A stretch of DNA of 64,000 nt from Bin76 sp963665765 (GTDB taxonomy: Bacteria > Actinomycetota > Acidimicrobiia > Spongiisociales > ZC4RG35). Position 1 is the first letter of the stretch; every line of letters begins with the position of its first letter. The notes under the pieces were generated by a model, which ran no database searches, was not told the DNA's origin, and was given only the letters and a program-made list of their open reading frames with translations. The position numbers and the translations under genes were made by a program. Location: NCBI GenBank assembly GCA_963665765.1, contig OY762464.1, forward strand, positions 2,232,001 through 2,296,000, read 5' to 3'. Shown one piece after another: positions 53,141 through 61,610 of this stretch.

Positions 53141-53905
53141 ATGCGCTTTGTACTAGTTAAAGATGAGACCCCGGTTACCCGGATCGTCCTCAACAATCCC
53201 CTCCGCCGCAATCCGCTGGGAATGGAGACCATACGGGAGGTGATCGGAGCATTGAACAATCTCGACCCCGACTGCCAGGCGGTGGTGATCGCCGGGGAGG
53301 GACCGGTTTTCTCGGCCGGACATGACCTGAAGGAGATGATCGATCCGGCGCCCGGATTCGTGGAGGAACTGTTCGACGCCTGCACGGAGATGATGCTGGC
53401 CATCCACCGCATCCCCCAGCCGGTGGTGGCCCGGGTGCACGGTCCGGCTTATGCGGCCGGATGCCAGCTGGTGGCCTCCTGCGATCTGGCGGTGGCGGTG
53501 GACACGGCCACTTTTGCCACCCCGGGGGTGAAGATCGGATTGTTCTGCTCCACTCCCATGGTGCCGCTCAGCCGGGCGGTGGGACGCAAGAGAGCCTTGG
53601 AGATGCTGCTGACCGGGGAACCGATCGACTCCCTGACCGCCCTGCAGTGGGGTTTGGTGAACCGGGTGGTGAGTTCCTCGGAGTTGGACGACACGGTGGA
53701 CGCTCTGCTGGAGCGGGTCACGAGATCAAGCCCCGCGGTGGTGGCGCTCGGCAAGGCAGCTTTCTACCGGCAGGTGGAGATGGCCGAGGAGGACGCCTAC
53801 GGGTACACCAAGCGGGTGATGACGGCCAACGCGGCCATGGACGACGCTCAGGAGGGGATGGGGGCGTTCGTCGAGAAGCGGGTCCCGGTCTGGAGCGGGA
53901 GTTGA
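53141..53905 (+). CDS. Enoyl-CoA hydratase/isomerase family protein
   Basis: The protein is 254 residues, crotonase fold. FSAGHDLKEM (about 64-73) and VHGPAYAAGCQLVASCDLAV (about 101-120) form the CoA-binding oxyanion hole, and CSTPMVPLSRAVGRKRALEM follows. The GHDLKEM variant and CSTPMVPLSR resemble the ECHDC3/short-chain branch. The active-site acid of classical hydratases is not obvious, so the reaction is uncertain. It is coupled to the acyl-CoA ligase by a TTGA overlap. Confidence 0.85.
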   Translation: MRFVLVKDETPVTRIVLNNPLRRNPLGMETIREVIGALNNLDPDCQAVVIAGEGPVFSAGHDLKEMIDPAPGFVEELFDACTEMMLAIHRIPQPVVARVHGPAYAAGCQLVASCDLAVAVDTATFATPGVKIGLFCSTPMVPLSRAVGRKRALEMLLTGEPIDSLTALQWGLVNRVVSSSELDDTVDALLERVTRSSPAVVALGKAAFYRQVEMAEEDAYGYTKRVMTANAAMDDAQEGMGAFVEKRVPVWSGS

Positions 53906-55506
53906 GCGAGCGGCGGGTCGACGAGACCCTGCTCACCCCGCTTCTCTACCTGGAACGGTCCGCCCAGGTGTTTGGCGACCAAACCGCCATTGTCCACGAT
54001 TCACAGCGGATCACCTATCGGGAGATGGCCGACCACGCCACCCGGCTGGCTCAGGCTCTTCGGGCTTCGGGAGTGAGTCCGGGCGACCGGGTCGCCTACC
54101 TGTGTCCCAACCTTCCCCAGATGCTGATCGCCCACTTCGGGGTACCGTTGGCCCAAGCGGTGCTGGTGGCGATCAACACCCGTCTCTCCGGCCCCGAGAT
54201 CGCCTACATTCTCTCCCACTCCGGCGCCCGGTTGCTGGTGGTGGATACCGAACTGCTTCCCACCGCCGCCCCCTATCTGGGCGAATGTCCCCGACTTCGG
54301 GAAGTGATCACCATTGACGAGCTGGGGATTTCCTCCGAACTCGATTCCGTCTCCTACCTCGAGTTTCTCGGGCGGGGAAGCGACGATCCCCTCCCGTGGC
54401 GGACCGACGATGAGTTCCGGACCATCTCCATCAATTACACGTCAGGAACCACCGGCCGTCCCAAAGGGGTCATGTACACCCATCGGGGAGCCTATCTGAA
54501 CGCCATGTGCGAAGTGGTTCACTCCGGGTTCACCCGCGATTCGGTGTATCTGTGGACCCTTCCCATGTTTCACTGCAATGGATGGTGCACCACTTGGGGG
54601 GTGACCGCGGTGGGCGGTCGCCATGTCTGCCTGCGAGCGGTGCGACCCTCCCGGATCTGGGAACTGATCGCCGACGAGGGCATCAGCCATCTCAACGGGG
54701 CGCCCACCGTGCTGGTGGGAATGGCCAACCATGCGGCCGCCCTCCGTTTGGAGGCTCCCTTGACGGTTACCACCGCCGGGGCGCCACCCAGTCCCACCAT
54801 CATCGGACAGATGGAGGAACTGGGAGCCAAAGTGGTGCATGTGTACGGCCTGACCGAGACCTACGGTCCCTACACGGTCTGTGAGACCCAACCGGACTGG
54901 GCCGCCCGCTCGGCCAACGAGCGCGCCCGGCTCATGGCCCGCCAGGGAGTGGCGATGGTGGGCGCCGACCCGATTCGGGTGGTGGATGCCGCAATGGTTG
55001 ACGTGCCCCGCGACGGGGAGACCATGGGCGAGGTGGTGATGAGGGGCAACATCGTGATGTCCGGGTATTTCGACAATCCCGCCGCCACCGAAGAGGCCTT
55101 CGGTGGAGGTTGGTTCCATTCCGGTGACTTGGCGGTCTGGCATCCCGACGGCTACATAGAGTTGCGGGACCGAGCCAAGGACATAATTATCTCGGGGGGC
55201 GAGAACATCTCCACCATCGAGGTGGAGCAGGCCGTGGTCAGCCACCCCGCCGTGCTGGAGGGAGCGGTGGTAGCCAGGCCACACGACTACTGGGGAGAGC
55301 GTCCCCAGGCGTTTGTGGTGCTGAAGGAGGGCCATCGCGTCGAGCCGGAGGAGATCATCGCCCATGTTCGTGACCGTCTCGCCCATTTCAAGGCGCCCGA
55401 TGTGGTGCAGATCATGGCGCAGTTACCCAAAACTTCCACGGGAAAGGTCCAAAAATACGTACTGCGACAGGACCTGTGGGAAGAAAAGGGCCGGAAGATC
55501 GGCTGA
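53902..55506 (+). CDS. AMP-forming acyl-CoA ligase
   Basis: The protein is 534 residues from the TTG overlapping the hydratase stop. The P-loop-like A3 motif is INYTSGTTGRPKGVMYTHRG (about 177-196). Then come VYGLTETYGPYTVCETQ (about 315-331), GWFHSGDLAVWHPDGYIEL near 405, and the C-terminal KTSTGKVQKYVLR with the catalytic lysine. Overall similar to the medium-chain/DmdB-like branch. Together with the hydratase it probably handles a short or medium acyl substrate. Confidence 0.88.
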   Translation: MSERRVDETLLTPLLYLERSAQVFGDQTAIVHDSQRITYREMADHATRLAQALRASGVSPGDRVAYLCPNLPQMLIAHFGVPLAQAVLVAINTRLSGPEIAYILSHSGARLLVVDTELLPTAAPYLGECPRLREVITIDELGISSELDSVSYLEFLGRGSDDPLPWRTDDEFRTISINYTSGTTGRPKGVMYTHRGAYLNAMCEVVHSGFTRDSVYLWTLPMFHCNGWCTTWGVTAVGGRHVCLRAVRPSRIWELIADEGISHLNGAPTVLVGMANHAAALRLEAPLTVTTAGAPPSPTIIGQMEELGAKVVHVYGLTETYGPYTVCETQPDWAARSANERARLMARQGVAMVGADPIRVVDAAMVDVPRDGETMGEVVMRGNIVMSGYFDNPAATEEAFGGGWFHSGDLAVWHPDGYIELRDRAKDIIISGGENISTIEVEQAVVSHPAVLEGAVVARPHDYWGERPQAFVVLKEGHRVEPEEIIAHVRDRLAHFKAPDVVQIMAQLPKTSTGKVQKYVLRQDLWEEKGRKIG

Positions 55507-55552
55507 TTGTGGTTATCTTGGCGATCGTGGCCCCAGAACCCGAGCCCCGACC

Positions 55553-57205
55553 ATGACCCGTTATGTGTTCATCACCGGAGGGGTGGTCTCCAGTCTCGGT
55601 AAGGGCATAACCGCTGCTTCTTTGGGGAGGTTGCTGAAGAGCCGGGGCGTGCAGGTGGTGATCCAGAAACTCGACCCGTACATAAACGTTGATCCGGGCA
55701 CCATGAACCCCTTCCAGCACGGTGAGGTATTCGTCACCGACGACGGCGGAGAGACCGATCTGGATCTGGGCCACTACGAGCGGTTCACCGGCGAGCACCT
55801 GCGCCGGCTTTCCAATGTCACTTCCGGGTCGGTGTACCTGGCCGTGATAAAAAAGGAGCGCCGCGGCGCTTATCTGGGCGACACGGTGCAGGTCATTCCT
55901 CACATCACCAACGAGATCAAGGCTCGTATACGCCGGCTGGGCGAGGAGTCCAATGCCGATGTGGTGATCACCGAGGTGGGCGGCACGGTGGGAGACATCG
56001 AAAGCCTGCCCTTTTTGGAGGCCATCCGCCAATTCGGGAAGGAGATGGGCCAAGAACACATTGCCTATATTCACGTCACCCTGGCGCCCTTTCTCAAGAC
56101 GTCGGAGGAGATGAAAACCAAGCCCACGCAGCATTCGGTGGCCGAGTTGCGTTCCAAGGGAATCTCTCCGGACGTGATTGTGGTCCGCTCCGAACAAGAG
56201 ATAGATGAGCCCATCCGCCAAAAGATCAGCCTGTTCTGCGATGTGGCGCCCAAAGCGGTGATAAGTGCGGCAGACACCGACAACATCTATCGGATGCCGT
56301 TGTTGCTCCACCAGCAGGGCCTCGATGAGGTGATCTGCGAACGCCTGTCATTGCACACCTTGCCGCCCTCGCTCGACCGCTGGGCCCGGATGCTGGCCAG
56401 AATGGACTCTGCCACCGACCCGGTCCGGGTGGGGATGGTCGGCAAATACGTGGACCTTCCCGATGCATACGCCTCGGTGGTGGAAGCGCTCCACCATGCC
56501 GCCGCCGGAGCGGACCGCCAACTGGAGATCGAGTGGATACTGTCGGAGAGCCTTACCGGGATGCTGGTCCCCGGGGTTTTGGCCGATTTGGACGGGATCG
56601 TGGTTCCGGGAGGCTTCGGGAGCCGAGGCATCGAAGGCAAGATCTCGGCGATCGGCTACGCCCGCCGGAACGGGATACCGTTTCTAGGTTTGTGTCTGGG
56701 TCTTCAGTGTGCCGTGATCGAATTCGCTCGCAACCGTTTGATGCTGCCTTTCGCCAACAGCACCGAATTCGACGCCGACACCCCCCATCCGGTCATCGAC
56801 CTGATGCCCAGCCAGGAGGGAGTGGAGAACAAGGGGGGGACAATGCGTCTGGGGCTCTATCCGGCCACCCTGGCAGGTGGAACGGTGGTGCGGGAACTCT
56901 ACGGGTCAGACTTGGTGTACGAGCGCCACCGCCATCGATACGAGGTGAATCCCCGCTATCGGAAGCCTCTGGCGGAAGGCGGGATGGTGCTATCCGGGCT
57001 ATCTCCCAATGGGGTGCTGGTGGAATTCATTGAACTTCCCACCCACCCGTTCTTTGTGGCCACGCAGGCTCATCCCGAGTTCCTCTCTCGCCCCGATCAC
57101 CCCCATCCGTTGTTTGCCGGGTTCATCGAACAGGCGGCCGCCCACCGTCCACGGCGAGATTCGGCGCATCCGGCCCCGCAGGAACCCACCCTTCGTCAGA
57201 GGTGA
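55553..57205 (+). CDS. pyrG: CTP synthase
   Basis: The protein is 550 residues. The synthetase domain (about 1-270) starts MTRYVFITGGVVSSLGKGIT with the ATP loop and has KLDPYINVDPGTMNPFQHGEV in two adjoining motifs. The glutaminase domain (about 295-540) shows GGFGSRGIEGK, the nucleophile in FLGLCLGLQCAVIEFARN, and HPEFLSRP for the catalytic His/Glu. It makes CTP from UTP and glutamine. Complete and normal. Confidence 0.97.
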   Translation: MTRYVFITGGVVSSLGKGITAASLGRLLKSRGVQVVIQKLDPYINVDPGTMNPFQHGEVFVTDDGGETDLDLGHYERFTGEHLRRLSNVTSGSVYLAVIKKERRGAYLGDTVQVIPHITNEIKARIRRLGEESNADVVITEVGGTVGDIESLPFLEAIRQFGKEMGQEHIAYIHVTLAPFLKTSEEMKTKPTQHSVAELRSKGISPDVIVVRSEQEIDEPIRQKISLFCDVAPKAVISAADTDNIYRMPLLLHQQGLDEVICERLSLHTLPPSLDRWARMLARMDSATDPVRVGMVGKYVDLPDAYASVVEALHHAAAGADRQLEIEWILSESLTGMLVPGVLADLDGIVVPGGFGSRGIEGKISAIGYARRNGIPFLGLCLGLQCAVIEFARNRLMLPFANSTEFDADTPHPVIDLMPSQEGVENKGGTMRLGLYPATLAGGTVVRELYGSDLVYERHRHRYEVNPRYRKPLAEGGMVLSGLSPNGVLVEFIELPTHPFFVATQAHPEFLSRPDHPHPLFAGFIEQAAAHRPRRDSAHPAPQEPTLRQR

Positions 57206-57744
57206 GCTTTCGGTTGCTGGGAGTCCGAACGGTGGGACGGGGCAGGATCATCGACTATCAGCGACAGCATCTGTTGACCGAGGATGGAACGGCAGTGATC
57301 CGCGATGTCATCCGTCACCGGGGCGGGGTGGGGGTGTTGCCGGTATGGGGAAAAGAGATCACCTTGATCCGTCAGTACCGGGCGACGATGGGAGGCGAGA
57401 TTTTGGAAATCCCGGCCGGCAAGATCGAAGGCGATGAGAGGTCACCGGTGGAGGCGGCCCGGAGGGAACTGTGGGAGGAGACCGGCCTCCGGGCCGAGCA
57501 AATGACCAACCTCGGGGAGATCCTTCCTTCTCCCGGCTACACCGACGAGCGGATCAGGCTGTTCGCGGCACAGGGACTTTCGCAGGGGCGGAGGAACCCC
57601 GACGGCGCCGAGGAGCGGGTCGCCCAGGTGGTGCGGATGGGGTGGGAGAGGGCATTGGAGATGATCGAATCGGGAGAGATCTGTGACGCCAAGACCGTGG
57701 TGGCTCTGTTGCGGTGGTCGACCCTGACCGCCGCGGACGCCTGA
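57202..57744 (+). CDS. NUDIX hydrolase, ADP-ribose pyrophosphatase type
   Basis: The protein is 180 residues from a GTG overlapping the pyrG stop. The Nudix box (about 74-96) starts GKIEGDERSPVEAARREL and ends WEETGL. The preceding ILEIPAG and a proline downstream (PSPGYTDERI) are features of the ADP-ribose-hydrolysing subgroup. pyrG-nudix-xerD is a common order in actinobacteria. Confidence 0.9.
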   Translation: MSFRLLGVRTVGRGRIIDYQRQHLLTEDGTAVIRDVIRHRGGVGVLPVWGKEITLIRQYRATMGGEILEIPAGKIEGDERSPVEAARRELWEETGLRAEQMTNLGEILPSPGYTDERIRLFAAQGLSQGRRNPDGAEERVAQVVRMGWERALEMIESGEICDAKTVVALLRWSTLTAADA

Positions 57745-57831
57745 GATCCGTCCGGGGGTCCGAAGAACCGGTGGGCTTGTGCCGGACATTCCCCGATTAG
57801 GGGAGCCTGTGCCCCAATAATCAGAGGTGGA

Positions 57832-58710
57832 ATGGGAACCCAACCCTTGGACACGCTGGAGAATTACCTGGCCCTGCTGGCTTACGAGCGGGGCTTGGCC
57901 GACAACACCATCTCGGCGTACCGGCGGGATCTCCGCCAGTACCTGCGGTTCGTGGAAGAGGACCGGGTGAGCTCGGCCCGGGTGGAAAGATACTTGCAGT
58001 GGCTGACCGAGCAGGGCCTCTCTCCCGGATCGGTGGCCCGCAAACTGGCCGCGGTCAAGGGGTATCACCGTTTCTTGCGGGAAGAGCAGGGAGTAGAAGA
58101 CCCGACTATCGGGATCACCGGCCCCAAACAGCCGCGGCGGCTGCCCAAGGCCCTCACCACCCATGAAGTGCTTGCGCTGCTGGCGACCCCTTCGCTTACC
58201 ACGGTGGGAGGGCGCCGGGACGCGGCCCTGCTGGAGTTCCTGTACAGCACGGGCTGCCGGGTAAGCGAAGCGGTCGCCCTGGATTTGGGGAGGCTCGATC
58301 TGGAGGAGGGAGTGGCCCTGGTCACCGGCAAGGGGTCCCGTCAGCGGATCACGCTGCTGGGCGAGGCTGCCCGGCAGGCGTTGAGAGACTGGCTGGCGGA
58401 TCGGCTGGAATTGGCCCGGGGAAGAACCGATGCGGTTTTTCTGAACCTGCGGGGCGCCCGTCTCTCCAGGATCGGCGCTTGGGGAATCGTCAAGCAGGCA
58501 GCCGGGCGGGCGGGAATCTTGTCCGACAGGGTCTCCCCTCACGTTCTGAGACACTCGGCCGCCACCCACATGGTGGAAGGAGGAGCAGATCTGCGGGTGG
58601 TGCAGGAATTGCTCGGCCACGCTAGCCTTTCCACCACCGAGGTTTATACCCGCGTTTCCCCAGGGTATTTGCAAGAGGTGTACCTACTATCTCACCCCAG
58701 AAGCCGATGA
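57832..58710 (+). CDS. xerD: Tyrosine recombinase XerD
   Basis: The protein is 292 residues. The N-terminal SAM-like domain (about 8-90) has YLALLAYERGLADNTISAYR. The catalytic domain has Arg in YSTGCRVSEAVAL (about 144), Lys in TGKGSRQR (about 166), HVLRHSAATHM (His and Arg, about 239-249), the second His in LGHASLSTTEVYTRV and the nucleophile Tyr there (about 273). All six residues are present. With its XerC partner it resolves chromosome dimers. The core location argues against a phage integrase. Confidence 0.93.
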   Translation: MGTQPLDTLENYLALLAYERGLADNTISAYRRDLRQYLRFVEEDRVSSARVERYLQWLTEQGLSPGSVARKLAAVKGYHRFLREEQGVEDPTIGITGPKQPRRLPKALTTHEVLALLATPSLTTVGGRRDAALLEFLYSTGCRVSEAVALDLGRLDLEEGVALVTGKGSRQRITLLGEAARQALRDWLADRLELARGRTDAVFLNLRGARLSRIGAWGIVKQAAGRAGILSDRVSPHVLRHSAATHMVEGGADLRVVQELLGHASLSTTEVYTRVSPGYLQEVYLLSHPRSR

Positions 58711-59057
58711 ACGATATTGACCTAACTCAAGCCAAGTCCGTCTTGACCTCCGATCGGGAGGGTTTGGTGCACCAGCTCCGCGAGTTGGGCGCCAACGCCA
58801 CCGGAGAATTGCGGACCGGTCTCAACCAGGACGACGGATTCTCTGATGCTCCGGCCATCACCGCGGAGCGCACCGAACGTCTGGGGCTGATCCGGGCGGT
58901 GAAAAGGCGACTCGATTCGGTGGATCGGGCCTTGTCAAGAATCGACTCCGGCCGGTACGGATCGTGCATTCGGTGCGGAAAGCAGATCAACCCCGCCCGC
59001 CTGGAGTTTCGTCCCGAGTCGGTTTACTGCGTTACCTGCAAATCATCCCGGGGCTGA
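58707..59057 (+). CDS. DksA/TraR-type zinc-finger protein
   Basis: The protein is 116 residues, with ATG overlapping the xerD stop. A helical N-terminal part (about 1-80) is followed by a C4 zinc finger, YGSCIRCGKQINPARLEF then YCVTCKSSRG (about 90-116). This is the DksA/TraR layout, although short and without a recognisable DksA acidic tip. Relatives bind RNA polymerase's secondary channel or are of unknown function. Confidence 0.85.
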   Translation: MNDIDLTQAKSVLTSDREGLVHQLRELGANATGELRTGLNQDDGFSDAPAITAERTERLGLIRAVKRRLDSVDRALSRIDSGRYGSCIRCGKQINPARLEFRPESVYCVTCKSSRG

Positions 59058-59063
59058 GGGGCG

Positions 59064-59555
59064 TTGCTCGGAACCTGGTCGCATCTGGCCGGGCGGTTGT
59101 GGGAGGGGATGCGATTGGCGCCGCTTTGTTCTCTGGAACTCTTATGGGTGGAAAGTCGTTTGACCGGCCCCGAACGGACCGCCTTCTGCGAACAGTCCAT
59201 GGCCGATCAGAGGCATGGGTACTCGGCGGCCCGGGCGGCGGAGGCAGCGCTCGGTGGTCACCCGGAAGCGGTGCGGGCGGCACTTCTGCACGACATCGGG
59301 AAGAGACATGCCCGGCTGGGGCCGGCGGGCAGGGTCTTGGCCTCGGTGGCCATCAAGATGCGGCTGCCGCTGTGGAAAAGCGCCCGGACCTATCGAGATC
59401 ACGGACCGATCGGATCCCGCGAATTGTCTGAATGGGGCGCCGAGTCATTGGTGGTGGAGTTCGCTCGCGCTCATCACGGAACCCGCCCTTCGGGTATCGA
59501 CCCCGCGGTGTGGCAGGCGTTGTGCGAATCCGATAAGCCTCACGAGCGGGGTTGA
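59064..59555 (+). CDS. HD-domain hydrolase-like protein
   Basis: The protein is up to 163 residues from a TTG; ATG at 59109 is an alternative. The HD signature is spread over DQRHGYSAARAAEAAL (His, about 51), AALLHDIGKRHA (His-Asp, about 74-76), YRDHGPIGSREL and VEFARAHHG. This fits a small metal-dependent phosphohydrolase. The substrate is not deducible. It occupies the place where parA/soj-like genes are often found before scpA. Confidence 0.75.
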   Translation: MLGTWSHLAGRLWEGMRLAPLCSLELLWVESRLTGPERTAFCEQSMADQRHGYSAARAAEAALGGHPEAVRAALLHDIGKRHARLGPAGRVLASVAIKMRLPLWKSARTYRDHGPIGSRELSEWGAESLVVEFARAHHGTRPSGIDPAVWQALCESDKPHERG

Positions 59556-59575
59556 TTTCGATAGCATCCGGGCTT

Positions 59576-60331
59576 GTGAGTTATCAGATTTTCACGGAGG
59601 CTTACGAGGGACCGATCGACCTCTTCTACGACTTGGTGGTGGCGGACCGGATCGATCCCTCGGCCGTGAACCTTTCCCGATTGGCGGAGAGTTTTCTCTC
59701 CGAGTTGGCCGATGGTGCTCCGGTGGACTTGGAGCACCTGAGCGGATTCGTGCTGGTGTTGGCGTTGCTGTGCCGCCTGAAGGCGCGGCGGATGTTGGGG
59801 TCGACGCGGGACGCTTTGGAGGAGGCGCTGGTGGAGAGTCCCGACCGGGATCTGTGGTATCGGTTGGCCCGGGTGACCTTTGGCGAGGCCGTTTTGGAGT
59901 TGGCGGACCTCTGGGAGCGTCGGGCCAACCTGCGGACCCGTGAGGCGGGGCCGGACTGGTCGAAGATGAGGGCGACTCCCGAACTGGGCTTCCGTCTTGA
60001 CCCTGCCGGTCTGGCCGAGTTGGCCGGGCAGATCATCTTTCGAGCGCAGTCCGAGCCTGATCTTGATCATCTGGCTTTGGATTTCCCCACCGTGGAGGAT
60101 GCGATAACCGAGCTTCGGCGCCTGTTGGACGACCTGGGAGAGGCGTCCTTCGAGGAGTTGTCCCACCACTGTGGCGACCGGGCGGAGGAGGCGGTTTGGT
60201 TCATGGGACTGCTGGAATTGGCTAGCCGGGGTAAAGTGCGGATCTGCCAGGCTCGGCCCGCCGAGGACATCCGTATCCGAACCGAAACGATTCCTGCTCC
60301 GCTGGTAGCCGCGGCGGGGAGACTGGGATGA
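59576..60331 (+). CDS. scpA: Segregation and condensation protein A
   Basis: The protein is 251 residues from the GTG at 59576 (VSYQIFTEAYEGPIDLFYDL), the typical kleisin N-terminus. FVLVLALLCRLKARRML is near residue 59-75. The C-terminal winged helix (about 180-245) includes TITELRR-like DAITELRRLL and FMGLLELASRGKVRICQ. It bridges the SMC heads with ScpB. Its stop overlaps scpB (ATGA). Confidence 0.92.
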   Translation: MSYQIFTEAYEGPIDLFYDLVVADRIDPSAVNLSRLAESFLSELADGAPVDLEHLSGFVLVLALLCRLKARRMLGSTRDALEEALVESPDRDLWYRLARVTFGEAVLELADLWERRANLRTREAGPDWSKMRATPELGFRLDPAGLAELAGQIIFRAQSEPDLDHLALDFPTVEDAITELRRLLDDLGEASFEELSHHCGDRAEEAVWFMGLLELASRGKVRICQARPAEDIRIRTETIPAPLVAAAGRLG

Positions 60332-60882
60332 CCCCGGCCGCGGCTCTGGAGGCCGTCCTGTTTGTTGCCGAGGCGCCGGTGTCGGCCCGTCGGCTTTCGG
60401 AAACCCTTCGGATCAGCCGAGATGAGGTGCTTTCGGAACTGGAGGCGCTGTCTCGCCGTCTCGAGTCGCCTGATCGAGGTCTTCGTCTGGAAAAGGTGGC
60501 AGGAGGATGGCGTCTGTATTCCCACCCCGAATTGTTGTGTTACGTGGAGAGCTTCGCGGCCCGGGAACCGATCAAGAGGCTCTCGCTTCCTGCCCGGGAG
60601 GTGCTGGCGGTGATCACCTATCGGCAGCCGGTCTCCAGGAACCAGATCAACGAGATTCGGGGAGTGGATTCCTCCTCGCCGCTGCGCACCCTGGAGAAGA
60701 TCGGTTTGATTGAGGCGGTGGGACGACTGCCGGTGCCCGGCCAACCCGTTCTGTATGGCACCACCGAACTCTTGCTGGAGAAGCTGGGCTTGGACAACCT
60801 CGGGGATCTGCCTCCGCTTTCGGATCTGGCGCCCCCATCGGAAGTTATGAACGATCTGTCGGTTGCGGCCTTCGGTGGCTGA
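60328..60882 (+). CDS. scpB: Segregation and condensation protein B
   Basis: The protein is 184 residues with two winged-helix domains: AALEAVLFVAEAPVSARRLS at the start, and AREVLAVITYRQPVSRNQIN followed by EIRGVDSS in the second domain (about 90-118). GTTELLLEKLGLDNLGDLPP is the conserved C-terminal segment. It is the KITE partner of ScpA in the chromosomal condensin. Overlaps the next gene by 8 bases. Confidence 0.94.
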   Translation: MTPAAALEAVLFVAEAPVSARRLSETLRISRDEVLSELEALSRRLESPDRGLRLEKVAGGWRLYSHPELLCYVESFAAREPIKRLSLPAREVLAVITYRQPVSRNQINEIRGVDSSSPLRTLEKIGLIEAVGRLPVPGQPVLYGTTELLLEKLGLDNLGDLPPLSDLAPPSEVMNDLSVAAFGG

Positions 60883-61603
60883 TACACCGGTCCGTCTGCA
60901 GAAGGCTATTTCCGCCGCCGGCTTGATGTCCCGAAGGGCGGCGGAGGATCTGATCGCCCAGGGAAGGGTGACCGTCGACGGTCGTCCGGCGCGGTTGGGC
61001 GATCGGGCCGATCCGTCCGGTTCGGTGGTGGAGGTGGATGGCGCCCGCCTTCCCTTGGCTCCCCATCTGATCACTTATCTGGTCAACAAACCTTCCGGGG
61101 TGATTTCCACCACCTCGGATCCGCACGCTCCCCGGAAAGTGGTTGATCTGGTGCCCGACTATCCGCGGGTGTGGCCGGTGGGCCGGCTCGACCGGGTTAG
61201 CGAAGGGCTGATCATGCTCAGCAACGACGGTGAGCTGACCAATCTGGTCACCCATCCCCGCTACGGGATCGCCAAGACCTATCGGGTGTTGGTGGAAGGT
61301 GTTCCCCGAGCGGCCACCGTGCGGCGGCTGACTCGGGGAGTGGATCTCGGGGACGGCCCGGCCCGGGCGCAGCAGGCTCGGCTGGTGGCTCGCACTGCCC
61401 GGGAGGCCCAGTTGGAACTGGTGATGAACGAAGGGCGAAACCGGGAGATAAGGCGGATGATGGAAGCGGTCGGTCATCCGGTTCGCCGGCTGGTGCGCAT
61501 CTCGATCGGACCTCTGCGGGATGGAAGGCTGCGTCCGGGACAGTGGCGCAAACTGTCCACTCGGGAGGTAGCGGCCCTCTACCGGGCGGCGTCTCGGCAA
61601 TAG
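60875..61603 (+). CDS. rRNA pseudouridine synthase (RluB/RsuA type)
   Basis: The protein is 242 residues from the GTG at 60875. The N-terminal S4 domain (about 6-60) has VRLQKAISAAGLMSRRAAED. The catalytic aspartate is in VGRLDRVSEGLIMLSNDGE (about 105-123), and the C-terminal EGRNREIRRMMEAVGHPV is the family signature. By synteny with scpAB it is most likely the 23S rRNA enzyme RluB. Confidence 0.92.
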   Translation: MADTPVRLQKAISAAGLMSRRAAEDLIAQGRVTVDGRPARLGDRADPSGSVVEVDGARLPLAPHLITYLVNKPSGVISTTSDPHAPRKVVDLVPDYPRVWPVGRLDRVSEGLIMLSNDGELTNLVTHPRYGIAKTYRVLVEGVPRAATVRRLTRGVDLGDGPARAQQARLVARTAREAQLELVMNEGRNREIRRMMEAVGHPVRRLVRISIGPLRDGRLRPGQWRKLSTREVAALYRAASRQ

Positions 61604-61610
61604 TCTCGGC

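Noticed and set aside
57790..57815. CCCC-GATTA-GGGG hairpin before xerD
   Set aside because: The stem is only 4-5 bp with no T-run. It is too weak for a terminator call.
57832..58710. Considering the tyrosine recombinase as a phage or island integrase
   Set aside because: Length, motifs and its place between the pyrG-nudix pair and scpAB fit chromosomal XerD.
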